In this document: piece by piece, positions 16,117 to 25,317 of the stretch
Layout of the letters: every line of letters begins with the position of its first letter
Numbering within the stretch: position 1 is the stretch's first letter
NCBI RefSeq assembly: GCF_017310645.1
Contig: NZ_JAFLRH010000040.1
Location: 248,001 to 312,000, forward strand
Source of the DNA: Paradesulfitobacterium ferrireducens
GTDB taxonomy: Bacteria; Bacillota; Desulfitobacteriia; Desulfitobacteriales; Desulfitobacteriaceae
DNA length: 64,000 nt
Reading direction: 5' to 3'
Notes under the pieces: model-generated
What the model saw: only the letters and a program-made list of their open reading frames with translations
Told to the model about the DNA's origin: nothing
Databases searched by the model: none
Made by a program: the position numbers and the translations under genes

Positions 16117-16978
16117 GCTGCTCGAACCTTCGACTATAGACGAAGCGCTGGACTTTCTGGCAGCAGCCGATGTGCCTATATTGGCGGGGGGTACGGACCT
16201 GCTCCTTAAAATAAAACGAGGGCTGATATGGCCTGAGGCCATTCTATCCCTTCACCGGATCCCGTCCCTGTACTGCCTGTCATATGAAGAAGGGACAGGA
16301 TTATCTATCGGGGCTTTAGTGACCCATGTCCGGGTAGCTCAGAGCCCGATTGTCAAAGAAAAGTTCCCGGCATTAGCTCAAGCTTGTGCCCTGGTAGGCT
16401 CACCCCAGATCCGCAATCTTGGAACAGTGGTTGGCAATCTCGCCAATGCTTCACCGGCTGCAGACTCGGCTTCCGCCCTCTTGGCGCTGGGCGCTCAAGT
16501 CATTGTAAGAAATTCATCCGGGGTACGTCAGATGTCGCTGCCTGATTTCTTCCTAGGCCCGGGCAAGACTTCCATTAGGCATGGGGAAATCATTGAAGCC
16601 ATCACCGTTCCCGAACCTTTAGCGGGAACAGCCTCGGTCTACCTCAAACTCGGCCGGCGTCAGGCACTGGAGATTTCCATCTGTGCTGCCGCCTTATCGG
16701 CGCGACGGGTACAAGGTCACTGGCAGGACGTTAAGCTGGCTTTAGGGGCGGTTGCTCCCACGCCCCTGTTGCTTCCGGAAACAGCTTCTTATTTGGAAGG
16801 GAAAGAATGGACCAGTGAAATGCTTGAACAAGCCGGCCGTTCGGCTGCAGCTTTATCCCGTCCGCTCGATGACCAACGCGCTTCGGCTGAGTATCGCCGG
16901 GAGATGGCCGAAGTGCTCGTGAAAAGGTGCGGTCTCGCTCTCATTGAAAGCGCCGCAGGGAGGAATGCGCATGAATAA
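16106..16978 (+). CDS. Molybdenum hydroxylase FAD-binding subunit
   Basis: A 290-residue FAD-binding subunit (CoxM/xanthine dehydrogenase middle-subunit family). ILAGGTDLLLKIKRG near residues 23-37 and IRNLGTVVGNLANASPAAD near 104-122 are the FAD-binding motifs. It passes electrons between the Fe-S subunit and FAD. It lacks the extra cysteine loop found in the second FAD subunit at 58625. The ATG at 16106 is taken as the start because the family N-terminus is MRFKLLEP; a longer in-frame start at 16010 would only translate the repeat tail. It overlaps the large-subunit gene by 11 bases and the next gene by 8. Confidence 0.87.
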   Translation: MRFKLLEPSTIDEALDFLAAADVPILAGGTDLLLKIKRGLIWPEAILSLHRIPSLYCLSYEEGTGLSIGALVTHVRVAQSPIVKEKFPALAQACALVGSPQIRNLGTVVGNLANASPAADSASALLALGAQVIVRNSSGVRQMSLPDFFLGPGKTSIRHGEIIEAITVPEPLAGTASVYLKLGRRQALEISICAAALSARRVQGHWQDVKLALGAVAPTPLLLPETASYLEGKEWTSEMLEQAGRSAAALSRPLDDQRASAEYRREMAEVLVKRCGLALIESAAGRNAHE

Positions 16979-17447
16979 GACATTGATATTGCATGTGAAC
17001 GGGCATGACCGGCGGGTGGTCTGTGAGGAAGGGAAGACCCTGCTTGAGGTACTGCGGGACCACCTGGGGCTAAAAGGGACCAAAAAAGGGTGTGATGAAG
17101 GGGATTGCGGCGCCTGCACCGTTCTCATGGACGGCCAGCCGGTCAATTCCTGCCTGGTGCTTGCGGCCAGAGCGGAAGGGCATGAGATCATAACCATCGA
17201 AGGACTGGAGCAGAAGGGGCAGCTGCACCCGCTGCAAGAGGCCTTTGTGGAAGAAGGAGCTGTACAATGCGGCTACTGTACTCCGGGAATGGTGCTCTCA
17301 GCCAAAGCCTTGCTTGATCTAAACCCGAGCCCTGATGAAGAAGAGATCCGCCACGCCCTTTCCGGGAATCTATGCCGCTGCACCGGATATGTCCGGATTG
17401 TCAAGGCCGTGCAGACCGCCGCTGAGCGGATGCACGGGCAGGGATAG
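16971..17447 (+). CDS. Molybdenum hydroxylase [2Fe-2S] subunit
   Basis: A 158-residue two-cluster ferredoxin subunit. The plant-type [2Fe-2S] domain has Cys41, Cys46, Cys49 and Cys61 (KKGCDEGDCGACTV), and the helical domain has Cys100, Cys103, Cys135 and Cys137 (QCGYCTPG, NLCRCTGY). It carries electrons from the molybdenum site to FAD or an acceptor. ATG 16971 follows GGGAGG at 16958-16963. It is the last gene of this operon; a terminator follows at 17464. Confidence 0.92.
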   Translation: MNKTLILHVNGHDRRVVCEEGKTLLEVLRDHLGLKGTKKGCDEGDCGACTVLMDGQPVNSCLVLAARAEGHEIITIEGLEQKGQLHPLQEAFVEEGAVQCGYCTPGMVLSAKALLDLNPSPDEEEIRHALSGNLCRCTGYVRIVKAVQTAAERMHGQG

Positions 17448-17463
17448 GGCACGCTTTTTATAG

Positions 17464-17504
17464 GACGGTAGAATCATTTCTGATAATTCGCCGTCTTTTC
17501 TTTT
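17464..17504 (+). terminator. Rho-independent terminator
   Basis: GACGG (17464-17468) and GAAT pair with ATTC and CCGTC (17491-17495), followed by TTTTCTTTT. It ends the molybdenum hydroxylase operon and faces the convergent LysR gene. Confidence 0.75.
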
Positions 17505-17527
17505 GCCTTACAAAGTCCTATTTATGT

Positions 17528-17546
17528 ATGCGCACACGGTGCGTAT
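17528..17546. other. Palindrome between convergent genes
   Basis: ATGCGCAC-ACG-GTGCGTAT is a near-perfect 8-bp inverted repeat between the Fe-S subunit gene and the end of the LysR gene. It may stop the LysR transcript, though there is no T-run on that strand. Confidence 0.4.
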
Positions 17547-17561
17547 TATTAATACTTTAAC

Positions 17562-18497
17562 TTACTTCAGCCGACCTTCCATATAAGAAACGAATTCTTT
17601 CGTGATGGCGGGGACAGCGCGGTGCCTGTACCGCAATAAGGCGAATTGTGTGTATAAGCTAAACCCTTCCAGGGTGATAGGAAAAAGTTCTCCGCGCTGT
17701 ATGTCTTCCCTGACGCTGATTTCGCTTAAAATCGATGCTCCGCAAAAAGTAGAAAGGGCTTTTTTTAGAGCCTCGGCAGGTCCCAGATCCATCACAATAT
17801 GGAGTGGGTAATCGCGCAGCTGCCTATTGATATTCTTTCTTAATGGGCTGGTTGGAGGCGGCAAAATTAAAGGTAAGTACATCAAGTCGGAGGGAACAAG
17901 GACATTTCCTCCTTTCAGAACCGGGATTTTGGCTTTATTTTGGGTGGAAGCTACGAGCACTAAGTTTTCCCGGTGAAGGAATTCGACAACCAAGTCTTTG
18001 GTATCGATCACTTCTTTGCTGACTTCTTCGGCAATTTCCTCCCATTGGGCAAAGCCGAGGTCGATCGAACCTTCTTTCAGAAAGCGGATAATCTGACTGG
18101 CAGTATTGGCCTGAATCGAAAATCTGATTGAGGGATAAGTCTTGGTAAAATGCATGATTATCGGTGGAAGCAGGTAACTGGCGGGGGTGGAACTGGCCCC
18201 TACGGTTATGGTAGTCCCGGGTTTGACATAAATATGCTGTTTTAATTCCGTAAGCCCTAAGTCCAGGTTAGTAAGTTCCTGGATTATTTTTTTAGCCGCT
18301 TGATAGACGAGCAATCCGGCCTCCGTTGCTTCGATTCCTTTGCGTCCCCGTTTTAGAAGCCGAACTTGGAAATGATCTTCCAAAGCTTTGATATGGGCGC
18401 TCACTGTAGGCTGGCTCAGCCAGTAATCCTGGGCTGTGCGGGTGAAACTTTTATTTTCTATGACGGAACAGAAGACTCGAAACTGATAGATATTCAT
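17562..18497 (-). CDS. LysR-family transcriptional regulator
   Basis: A 311-residue LysR-type regulator. The N-terminal winged helix-turn-helix covers residues ~1-60 (FTRTAQDYWLSQPTVSAHIK) and is followed by a linker helix and a periplasmic-binding-like effector domain (~90-300). The start is ATG 18497, with GGGAGGGG just upstream; an earlier in-frame ATG at 18518 has no such site. It is transcribed away from the operon that begins at 18632, the classic arrangement for a LysR activator of its neighbour. The ligand is probably a substrate or intermediate of that pathway. Confidence 0.92.
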   Translation of the reverse strand: MNIYQFRVFCSVIENKSFTRTAQDYWLSQPTVSAHIKALEDHFQVRLLKRGRKGIEATEAGLLVYQAAKKIIQELTNLDLGLTELKQHIYVKPGTTITVGASSTPASYLLPPIIMHFTKTYPSIRFSIQANTASQIIRFLKEGSIDLGFAQWEEIAEEVSKEVIDTKDLVVEFLHRENLVLVASTQNKAKIPVLKGGNVLVPSDLMYLPLILPPPTSPLRKNINRQLRDYPLHIVMDLGPAEALKKALSTFCGASILSEISVREDIQRGELFPITLEGFSLYTQFALLRYRHRAVPAITKEFVSYMEGRLK

Positions 18498-18547
18498 AGC
18501 CCCTCCCTCAGAAATCATCTAAAACATAGAAAGAAATCTATATTTAT

Positions 18548-18565
18548 ATAATTATTCAGAATTAT
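18548..18565. promoter_or_regulatory. Likely LysR operator between divergent genes
   Basis: ATAATT-ATTCAG-AATTAT is a perfect 6-bp inverted repeat in the AT-rich gap between the regulator and the ubiD operon. It fits the general LysR T-N11-A dyad pattern and is in the right place to control both promoters. Confidence 0.5.
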
Positions 18566-18631
18566 CCAAAATCCTTTTTATTTGTTAGGATAAAAATGTA
18601 AAAATCGTAATTTTTTTCGGAGGTGATTCCC

Positions 18632-20074
18632 TTGCGGGATGTTAAAGGTTGTTTGGATTTTCTAGAGGAACATTACCCCGAAGAGGTCGTCCGGGCGAAC
18701 GTAGCCATTGATCCCAAGGAGTGCGATCATGCGGCTTGGCAGGAACTATTAGCGGAAAAAAACCGGTTCCCGTGGGTGGTTTTTGACAATGTGAAAGCTT
18801 GGGACGGGTCACGTTGGCCGGGATATTTTACCAACGTCAACATGTCCAACTTTCGCAGGGTCGGCCTTCTTTACGGCCTCGATATCAGTAAGTCAACCCC
18901 GTTTGATGTGGTGCTAAAGCATTATGAAGGGAAACAAAACCCGATTCCCCCGCTGGAAATCTCCACCGGGGCGGCTCCTGTTAAAGAAGTGGTTTTAACA
19001 GGGGATAACGCCAAATTAGATATTCTTCCGATCTGGCGCAACGCAATCTATGATTCGAGGCCTGGATGGTTAACTCCTATTTGGGGAGTACGCGATCCGG
19101 AGACCGGACGGTATAATTTTTCATGGCACCGCGGGCAATGCCTTGATTCCAAACGCACTGCCGTACGCTTCTACCCGCCGCGTCATATTTACAACTACTA
19201 TCAGGCTTATAAGAAATTAGGAAAGAACATGCCGGCTATCGCTGTCCTTGGCCATCACCCGGCATTTTATGCAGCAGCCAGTACCAGCTATTCCCTCGAG
19301 TTCGATGAATACAACGGCATCAGCGGCATTGTGAATGCTGCAACCGGGGAGCCACTGCGGGTAACGGAATCCTCTACCTGGGGCAAAGACTTTTTAATCC
19401 CGGCGGATGCCGAAGTGGTTTTAGAAGGTGAAATCGATATAAACGAAATGGCCGAAGTCGGTCAATGGTGTGATGCCTGGCGTTTTTACGCACCGGCCTC
19501 CCAGATGAATGTCTTTAAGCTTTCCGCTATTAATATGCGTTCGCGTCCTATCTTGGAGGGAGTCATTCCCAAAGACCATATCATCCCCAACCTTACTTAT
19601 GCCGCAGATGCCTATGAGGTTCTGAAGCACCGTTTTCCCGGTGTCAAAAGTGTTTTTGTTCCATTCATTCAGACGTTGATCGTTTCAATTAAACCCAGTT
19701 CCCCGGCGGAAACGTCCAATATTGCCTTATCCCTCTATCAACTGGGTTCGGACCGGGTGAAACACGTTATTCTGGTCGATGAAGACCTTAACCCTTATGA
19801 CCTGGGGGAAATCTTCTTTGCTATCGTGACCAGGGTGGATGCCCGTCAGAGTGTGCAGATTGTCAACACCATGACCAATCCCAATGATACGGCAGCCAAG
19901 GGGTATTACTCGGGAAGAGCCCAGCAGGTCGGGGGACTGATCATCGATGCCACCAGGCCCTATGAGCCGTTCCCGATCGTGGGGGTATCCTCGCCGGAGG
20001 ACCGGGAACGCAACTTGCCGGCTCTGATGGAGATGTTAAAAGGAATTTCAGTATCCTCTAAGTGGAATTGGTAA
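18632..20074 (+). CDS. UbiD-family protein lacking the usual EGPFGE loop
   Basis: A 480-residue UbiD-family protein, first gene of the operon opposite the LysR regulator. The prenyl-FMN/metal residues are recognisable: Asn162 and Arg167 (NFSWHR), His185 (PPRHIY) and Glu261 (AEVVLEG), as is the C-terminal IDATRP. Where other members have EGPFGEWTGYY it has EVGQWCDAWRFY, so the second catalytic Glu is replaced by Asp281 or is absent. It may catalyse a different reaction or serve as a partner subunit of the second UbiD in this operon (22672). TTG at 18632 is preferred because GGAGGTGAT ends about 5 bases before it; GTG at 18623 lies inside that site. Confidence 0.83.
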   Translation: MRDVKGCLDFLEEHYPEEVVRANVAIDPKECDHAAWQELLAEKNRFPWVVFDNVKAWDGSRWPGYFTNVNMSNFRRVGLLYGLDISKSTPFDVVLKHYEGKQNPIPPLEISTGAAPVKEVVLTGDNAKLDILPIWRNAIYDSRPGWLTPIWGVRDPETGRYNFSWHRGQCLDSKRTAVRFYPPRHIYNYYQAYKKLGKNMPAIAVLGHHPAFYAAASTSYSLEFDEYNGISGIVNAATGEPLRVTESSTWGKDFLIPADAEVVLEGEIDINEMAEVGQWCDAWRFYAPASQMNVFKLSAINMRSRPILEGVIPKDHIIPNLTYAADAYEVLKHRFPGVKSVFVPFIQTLIVSIKPSSPAETSNIALSLYQLGSDRVKHVILVDEDLNPYDLGEIFFAIVTRVDARQSVQIVNTMTNPNDTAAKGYYSGRAQQVGGLIIDATRPYEPFPIVGVSSPEDRERNLPALMEMLKGISVSSKWNW

Positions 20075-20096
20075 AGGCTGCGTAAGTGCAGAGGGG

Positions 20097-21470
20097 GTGA
20101 AAAAACTGTTCGATTGTCTGGTTAAGAATGGAAAATTGGTGATTCCCACGCAAGGGATCGTCGAGGCAGCCCTGGGAATTAAAGACGGCAAGGTCGCAGC
20201 CCTGCTGGATCCGGGGGTGGATTTACCGGCGGGCAAGGTGATTGATGCCGGGGGAAATCATATTTTACCGGGTGTCATCGAACCCCATTCCCATTTGGCG
20301 TTAGGAAACAGGGTTGAAGATTTTGCAACGGAAACCAAGAGCGCTGCTCTGGGTGGAGTCACCACCATGTTTACCTACCTGCGGCGGCAGGGCCTATACG
20401 ACGAAATGTTCCCTGTGATGAAGGAAGAAGCGGAAAGCCGCGCTTATGTGGATGTCGCTTTTCACTTCGGGCTGATGTTGAGCGAACAGGTGGATCATCT
20501 CCGCCGCTGTTTTGAAGATTACGGAGTATCCTCTTTTAAGTTTTTCATGGCCTACAAAGGAGAAGAAGGACGGGCCATGGGAATCATTGGCTGTGATGAC
20601 GGCCTTATGTACCGGGGGTTTCAACAGGTTGCTCACATGGGCCAAGGGGTGGCTTGTGTACATGCCGAAAATGTAGAGATTATTGATACCCTTAAGCCTG
20701 CTCTTAGAGCAGCGGGCCGGGATGATTTGGCTGCATGGTCGGAAGCCAGGCCCGGATTCACCGAGGCGGAAAGTATTCAAAGGGCTTTTTTCCTGGGACG
20801 GGAAACGGGATGCCCGGTGTATATTGTTCATTTAAGCTCGGCAGCCGGGCTGGAGATAGTCCGGGAGTGGCGGCAGAAAGAGGGAGTCAGGTACGTAGAG
20901 ACATGCACTCATTATCTTACCCATACGCTGCGGGCTAAAGAAGGAAAACTGGCCAAGGCCAATCCCGCTTTGCGGCATGAGCAGGACCGGGAAGCGCTGT
21001 GGCAAGGACTTAAGGATGGTTCGATTCATACGGTCGGCACCGATCATGTTCCGTTTACCAAGACTCAAAAAATGGTCAGCATCTGGGACAGCCCGCCCGG
21101 GTTTCCCGGCAGTACCACACTGCTGCAGGTTCTCTTAAGTGAGGGCTATCATAAGAGAGGATTGTCCCTTGAGAAGATTGCGGAGATCACGTCATTCAAT
21201 ACAGCCCGCATTTTTAACCTTTATCCCAGGAAAGGAACCCTTCAAGTCGGAGCGGATGCTGATCTGGTAATTGTTGATTTAGAACTGGAACGGCAAGTGC
21301 AGGCCAAGAATTTATTGTCTTATTCGGATTTTTCCATCTATGAAGGTGAAATCCTTAAAGGCTGGCCAATCTTAACCATGGTGCGGGGTCAGGTGGTCAT
21401 GGAAAAGGGAGAAATCGTCGGGCCGAGAGGTTTTGGCAGGTATATTTATCGTAATTATACGAGGGGGTGA
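20097..21470 (+). CDS. Hydantoinase/dihydropyrimidinase-like amidohydrolase
   Basis: A 457-residue cyclic amidohydrolase. The metal-site residues are visible: His64 and His66 (EPHSHLALG), a Lys expected to be carboxylated at 148 (SFKFFMAYKG), CVHAENVE, VHLSS and GTDHVPF. The family hydrolyses cyclic amide or ureide bonds, as in dihydropyrimidines, hydantoins and allantoin. It ends in a typical GADADLVIVD barrel-closing motif. The GTG start at 20097 directly abuts its GAGGGGG site, so the true start is uncertain by a few codons. Its presence in a UbiD operon suggests that a nitrogen-containing ring is opened; this is inference. Confidence 0.87.
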   Translation: MKKLFDCLVKNGKLVIPTQGIVEAALGIKDGKVAALLDPGVDLPAGKVIDAGGNHILPGVIEPHSHLALGNRVEDFATETKSAALGGVTTMFTYLRRQGLYDEMFPVMKEEAESRAYVDVAFHFGLMLSEQVDHLRRCFEDYGVSSFKFFMAYKGEEGRAMGIIGCDDGLMYRGFQQVAHMGQGVACVHAENVEIIDTLKPALRAAGRDDLAAWSEARPGFTEAESIQRAFFLGRETGCPVYIVHLSSAAGLEIVREWRQKEGVRYVETCTHYLTHTLRAKEGKLAKANPALRHEQDREALWQGLKDGSIHTVGTDHVPFTKTQKMVSIWDSPPGFPGSTTLLQVLLSEGYHKRGLSLEKIAEITSFNTARIFNLYPRKGTLQVGADADLVIVDLELERQVQAKNLLSYSDFSIYEGEILKGWPILTMVRGQVVMEKGEIVGPRGFGRYIYRNYTRG

Positions 21471-21474
21471 AATC

Positions 21475-22641
21475 ATGAATTTTGACAAGTCCGTTTTATT
21501 TACTCTTCCCACCAAAATAATTTGGGGTTATCAGACGGCGGAGCAAACCGGTGCGGAAGCTAAAAAGGCCGGGCTTACCAGGGTTTTGGTCGTCACAGAC
21601 AGCGGTATCAGAAAAGCCGGGGTTTTGGAACCTGTCCTGCGTTCTTTAGAGAAGGCGGGTCTCGGTTATGAGATTTTTGACGAGGTCCCGGAGGATCCCG
21701 GAACTCAAGTTGTAGCCAAGGGGGAGGAACAACTAAAATCAGCATTCTGTAACGGGATTGTCATTGTCGGGGGAGGAAGCCCGCTCTGCGCCGGCAAGGC
21801 AATCGCGTTAGTTGCGACCAACGGGGGGAATATCAAAGACTACGAAGGGTTTGAACAATTTAAAAAACCGCCCTTGCCGGTCATTGCCCTTCCGACCACG
21901 GCCGGTTCGGGGAGCGAAGTTTCCGCCGCTTTAATCATTACGGATGAGGAACGGAATTACAAGATGACGATTGGCGGCTGGGCTTGCCATCCCACGGTTG
22001 CAATTCTTGATGCCATGCTTCTGAGAACCCTTCCGGCGAGACAAATGATTATTTCCGGAATGGATGCCGTTACCCATGCAGTGGAAGCTATTTGCACCAA
22101 CCTGGCAACACCCCTTACGGATGCGGTGGCTTACGAGGCTTTACGCTTAATGGTCGAAAACCTGCCGGCAGCAGCTTATAGCGACCATTTAGAAGCCATA
22201 AACTTCCAGTTATATGGCAGTGCCATGGCCAATATCGCCTGCGGCAATGCCAAACTGGGCCTGGTGCATGCTTTATCCCAACCGTTAGGGTCTTACCATA
22301 TTTCACATGGACTGGCCAATGGCATTCTCCTTCCGTATGTAATGGAGTATAACCTGCCGGTGTGTGAGGATAAATTTGCCCGTTTAGCCTTAGCCCTTGG
22401 CGGCGGGAAAAAAGCCGGAACCAAAGCGTCCTTGGCACGGGAAGCCATTGAGCTGATTAAGGAACTTTATACTATAGTGGATTTTCCGGACCGGCTGACG
22501 GAAGAGATCGTACCGAAATCGGAAATCCCCCGTATGGCTAAAATAGCCATGAGTCGATCCCAGGTTAAATTTAATCTGCGCCAGGCCAGGGAGTCTGAGT
22601 TGATTGAAATCTTCGAGCAAAGCTATAAAGGTTGGAGGTAA
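21475..22641 (+). CDS. Iron-containing alcohol dehydrogenase
   Basis: A 388-residue group III (Fe-dependent) alcohol dehydrogenase. It has the NAD(P)-binding region GGGSPLCAGKAIA near residues 99-111 and PTTAGSGSEVS near 140. The metal ligands lie in GMDAVTHAVE (Asp, His), LVHALSQPLG (His) and HISHG (His). It would interconvert an alcohol and an aldehyde or ketone; the aldehyde could then feed the tungsten oxidoreductase in the same operon. ATG 21475 follows GAGGGGGTGA, 4 bases after the hydantoinase stop. Confidence 0.9.
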   Translation: MNFDKSVLFTLPTKIIWGYQTAEQTGAEAKKAGLTRVLVVTDSGIRKAGVLEPVLRSLEKAGLGYEIFDEVPEDPGTQVVAKGEEQLKSAFCNGIVIVGGGSPLCAGKAIALVATNGGNIKDYEGFEQFKKPPLPVIALPTTAGSGSEVSAALIITDEERNYKMTIGGWACHPTVAILDAMLLRTLPARQMIISGMDAVTHAVEAICTNLATPLTDAVAYEALRLMVENLPAAAYSDHLEAINFQLYGSAMANIACGNAKLGLVHALSQPLGSYHISHGLANGILLPYVMEYNLPVCEDKFARLALALGGGKKAGTKASLAREAIELIKELYTIVDFPDRLTEEIVPKSEIPRMAKIAMSRSQVKFNLRQARESELIEIFEQSYKGWR

Positions 22642-22671
22642 AAAAACAAAAAGGAAGGGAGTTTCAGGTGA

Positions 22672-24087
22672 ATGAGCTTTAAAGACCTGCGTGATTGGCT
22701 GGAACAAATAGAGGCTTACGGTGAACTCAAAACGGTCGAGGGTGCGGATTGGAACATGGAGATCAGTGCGATTTCAGATCTGGTGGCTAAAAATCCGGCT
22801 GACAAAAGATGCCTGCTCTTTGATAGCATTCCCGGATACCCGAAAGGCTACCGGGTGCTGACGAATATTTTGAATTCAGCGCGCAGACTGGCCTTAACCC
22901 TGAATCAGAACCCCAGCCCCAGTGACCGGGAGTTTGTGGAGACTTGGCGCCAACGGAGCAAAGAAATTGTTCCCATCAAACCGAAGTTCGTAGCTACCGG
23001 GAGTGTCATGGAAAATGTGCACCTGGGGGATGACGTGAATTTATGGGAATTTCCCACTCCCTTATGGCATCACCTGGATGGGGGACGCTATATTGGCACC
23101 GGCAGTGTGACCATAACCCGTGATCCGGATGAAGGCTGGGTTAACTTGGGGACTTACCGGGTGATGATTCACGATGACAAGACCCTTGCTTTCTTCGTCT
23201 CGCCCGGGAAAGATGGACGGATTCATAGGGATAAGTATTTCGCGCAGAACAAGCCGTGCCCGGTAGCCATTTCCTTCGGGCAAGATCCCCTGCTCCTTGT
23301 CACTTCAATCATGCCCTCCCCCTATGGGGTCAGCGAGTATGACTATGCCGGCGGAATTCAGGGCCGGCCGGTCGAGGTGATTGAGGGTAAGGTTACAGGG
23401 CTGCCTATTCCGGCCCACGCGGAAATAGTCATCGAAGGAGAATCTCTGCCTCATGAAGCCAAGACAGAAGGCCCCTTCGGGGAATGGACCGGGTACTATG
23501 CCAGTCATTCCCGCCCGGAACCGTTAATCAGGGTGAAGGCGGTGTACCACCGGAATAACCCGATTATTACCGGAGCCACGACCGCCATTATGCCCAACGA
23601 TTTCGGACACGCTTACGAGCTGATGCGGGCGGCCCAGATCTGGAATGAGATTGAGGCTGCCGGTGTTCCCGACATTCAAGGAGTGGCCTGTCACCAGCAC
23701 CGCTTTATTACGGTGGTCAGCATTAAGCAGCGCTACCCCGGGCATGCCAAACAGGCAGCGATGCTGGCGATGCAATGTCATGCCGGAGCGTACCTGGGCC
23801 GTTATGTGATTGTGGTAGATGAGGACATCGATCCCTATAATTTTGACGAGGTCATTTGGGCCTTGGCCACCAGGGTTGATCCCCAACGCGCGATTGAGAT
23901 TGTCAAAGAGTGCTGGAGCGGTCCCCTTGATCCGGTTATTCCGGTTGAGGAAAAGGGGTATAATTCCCGTGCCCTAATACTTGCCTGCAAGCCTTACCAC
24001 TGGAAAGATAAATTCCCGCCTTCTATCCAATACAGTATCGAAATCAAGGAGTATGTGAAGCGGAAATTCGCCGGGGACGTATTCTAG
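22672..24087 (+). CDS. UbiD-family decarboxylase, canonical motifs
   Basis: A 471-residue UbiD-family enzyme with every key motif: VNLGTYR (metal Asn and catalytic Arg), RIHRDKYF (His), AEIVIEGE (metal Glu) and EGPFGEWTGYYAS (both catalytic Glu). It is expected to (de)carboxylate an alpha,beta-unsaturated or aromatic acid with prenyl-FMN supplied by a UbiX encoded elsewhere. ATG 22672 lies 31 bases past the alcohol dehydrogenase stop. It is the second UbiD of this operon, closer to those at 40409 and 61833 than to the divergent one at 18632. Confidence 0.92.
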   Translation: MSFKDLRDWLEQIEAYGELKTVEGADWNMEISAISDLVAKNPADKRCLLFDSIPGYPKGYRVLTNILNSARRLALTLNQNPSPSDREFVETWRQRSKEIVPIKPKFVATGSVMENVHLGDDVNLWEFPTPLWHHLDGGRYIGTGSVTITRDPDEGWVNLGTYRVMIHDDKTLAFFVSPGKDGRIHRDKYFAQNKPCPVAISFGQDPLLLVTSIMPSPYGVSEYDYAGGIQGRPVEVIEGKVTGLPIPAHAEIVIEGESLPHEAKTEGPFGEWTGYYASHSRPEPLIRVKAVYHRNNPIITGATTAIMPNDFGHAYELMRAAQIWNEIEAAGVPDIQGVACHQHRFITVVSIKQRYPGHAKQAAMLAMQCHAGAYLGRYVIVVDEDIDPYNFDEVIWALATRVDPQRAIEIVKECWSGPLDPVIPVEEKGYNSRALILACKPYHWKDKFPPSIQYSIEIKEYVKRKFAGDVF

Positions 24088-24150
24088 AAGCCAGTCCTTG
24101 TATTCTCGTAACCGTTCCTTTTATCAATGTTAAACGGGGAGGTTAATTAG

Positions 24151-25233
24151 ATGTCTAAAAGAAAAAGTAGGCTAATTCAAACGCTAGCGCTAATGCTCTG
24201 TGCTTCGATGGTGCTAGTAGGTTGTGCCTCATCCACGGCCCAAGCGCCGGCCAACAGTGCCCAATCACCGGTCAAGAACGGCTCGGAGGGAGGGTCAAAT
24301 CAAGGGAAAATCCTGCGGATTGCCGGCGCTTCTCTTTCGAGTTCCAGTTATAGCATGGCTCTGACTATGGCAGATGTACTGAGCAAAGCCGGGATTCCCG
24401 CTACGGCTGAACCGTCGGGGGGATCCACCCAACAGCTTGAATTGTTAAGGAGCGGTCAGGTTGACCTGACCATTACCACGGCGGGAAACGCCGAATCAGC
24501 TTTTTTGGGTACAGACGAGTTCTCCAAGTCACCTCCTTTTAAAGACATTCGGACGATCATACCGCTGAATACATCCTATTTCACTGTAACTGTTGCGGAT
24601 AAGACCGGCATCAAATCTCCTGCTGATCTAAAAGGGAAAAGAATTGCAACGGTGATCTCAACGCCCAGTTATAAGAAAGCTTTATCCGCGATTCTTGCAT
24701 CTGCGAACTTAACGCTCGAAGACACTAAAGTAGTTTCTGTCGCAGAAATTGGGGAGGCAATCGAAAAAGTGGCTAATAGGGGAAGTGACGGTTATGCCGG
24801 GACCCCTGGCGGAAGCCGGGCGGCCGAATTGCACCAGAAAGATCCGCTTAAATTAATTGTTTTTCCGACAGATGAGTCAGCCGTGAAACGGGCACAAAGC
24901 GCTTACAGCCCCATATATGCCACTTCATACGGTCCCGACCCCTTAGTCGGATTATCTGAGAAGATTCCGATGTACGGCTATGACTTTCTATTGTTAGGAT
25001 CAGCCAAAACCAGCGAGCAGACGATTTATGATGTGGTCAATATCATTTTTAAGGAAAAGGACAAATTGATCAGCGGGCGTAAGGAATTTAAAGAAGTGAC
25101 TTTAGACCGTGTAAAAAGCTCTCCAATTGTAGTTCCATATCAAAATGGCAGCATCAAGTACTTAAACGAGCAGAAAGTATGGAATCCTAGCCTGGAGCAG
25201 GCTCAGGCATCTGTTCTGGCTAAAGCCAAATAG
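24151..25233 (+). CDS. TAXI-family TRAP transporter solute-binding lipoprotein
   Basis: A 360-residue extracytoplasmic binding protein. The N-terminal signal ends in a lipobox (LVGC, Cys25), followed by a Ser/Ala/Pro-rich linker. The mature part shows TAXI features: SSSYSMALTMADVLSKAG and GQVDLTITTAGNAESAF. It would capture a carboxylate outside the membrane and deliver it to the fused TRAP permease next door. ATG 24151 follows GGGGAGG. Its substrate is unknown but presumably feeds this operon. Confidence 0.87.
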   Translation: MSKRKSRLIQTLALMLCASMVLVGCASSTAQAPANSAQSPVKNGSEGGSNQGKILRIAGASLSSSSYSMALTMADVLSKAGIPATAEPSGGSTQQLELLRSGQVDLTITTAGNAESAFLGTDEFSKSPPFKDIRTIIPLNTSYFTVTVADKTGIKSPADLKGKRIATVISTPSYKKALSAILASANLTLEDTKVVSVAEIGEAIEKVANRGSDGYAGTPGGSRAAELHQKDPLKLIVFPTDESAVKRAQSAYSPIYATSYGPDPLVGLSEKIPMYGYDFLLLGSAKTSEQTIYDVVNIIFKEKDKLISGRKEFKEVTLDRVKSSPIVVPYQNGSIKYLNEQKVWNPSLEQAQASVLAKAK

Positions 25234-25247
25234 GTTTAACGCAGTTT

Positions 25248-25298
25248 AGCAGGAGGGCCATGGACAGGGCTAACCCTGCCCCCGTTTAGACTCCTGCT
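25248..25298 (+). other. Intercistronic hairpin between TRAP binding protein and permease
   Basis: AGCAGGAG (25248-25255) pairs with CTCCTGCT (25291-25298), enclosing an inner CAGGG/CCCTG stem. No T-run follows. Such structures commonly raise the level of the binding protein relative to the permease by stabilising the upstream mRNA. Confidence 0.55.
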
Positions 25299-25317
25299 TA
25301 TGATGGAGGTGCTCACG

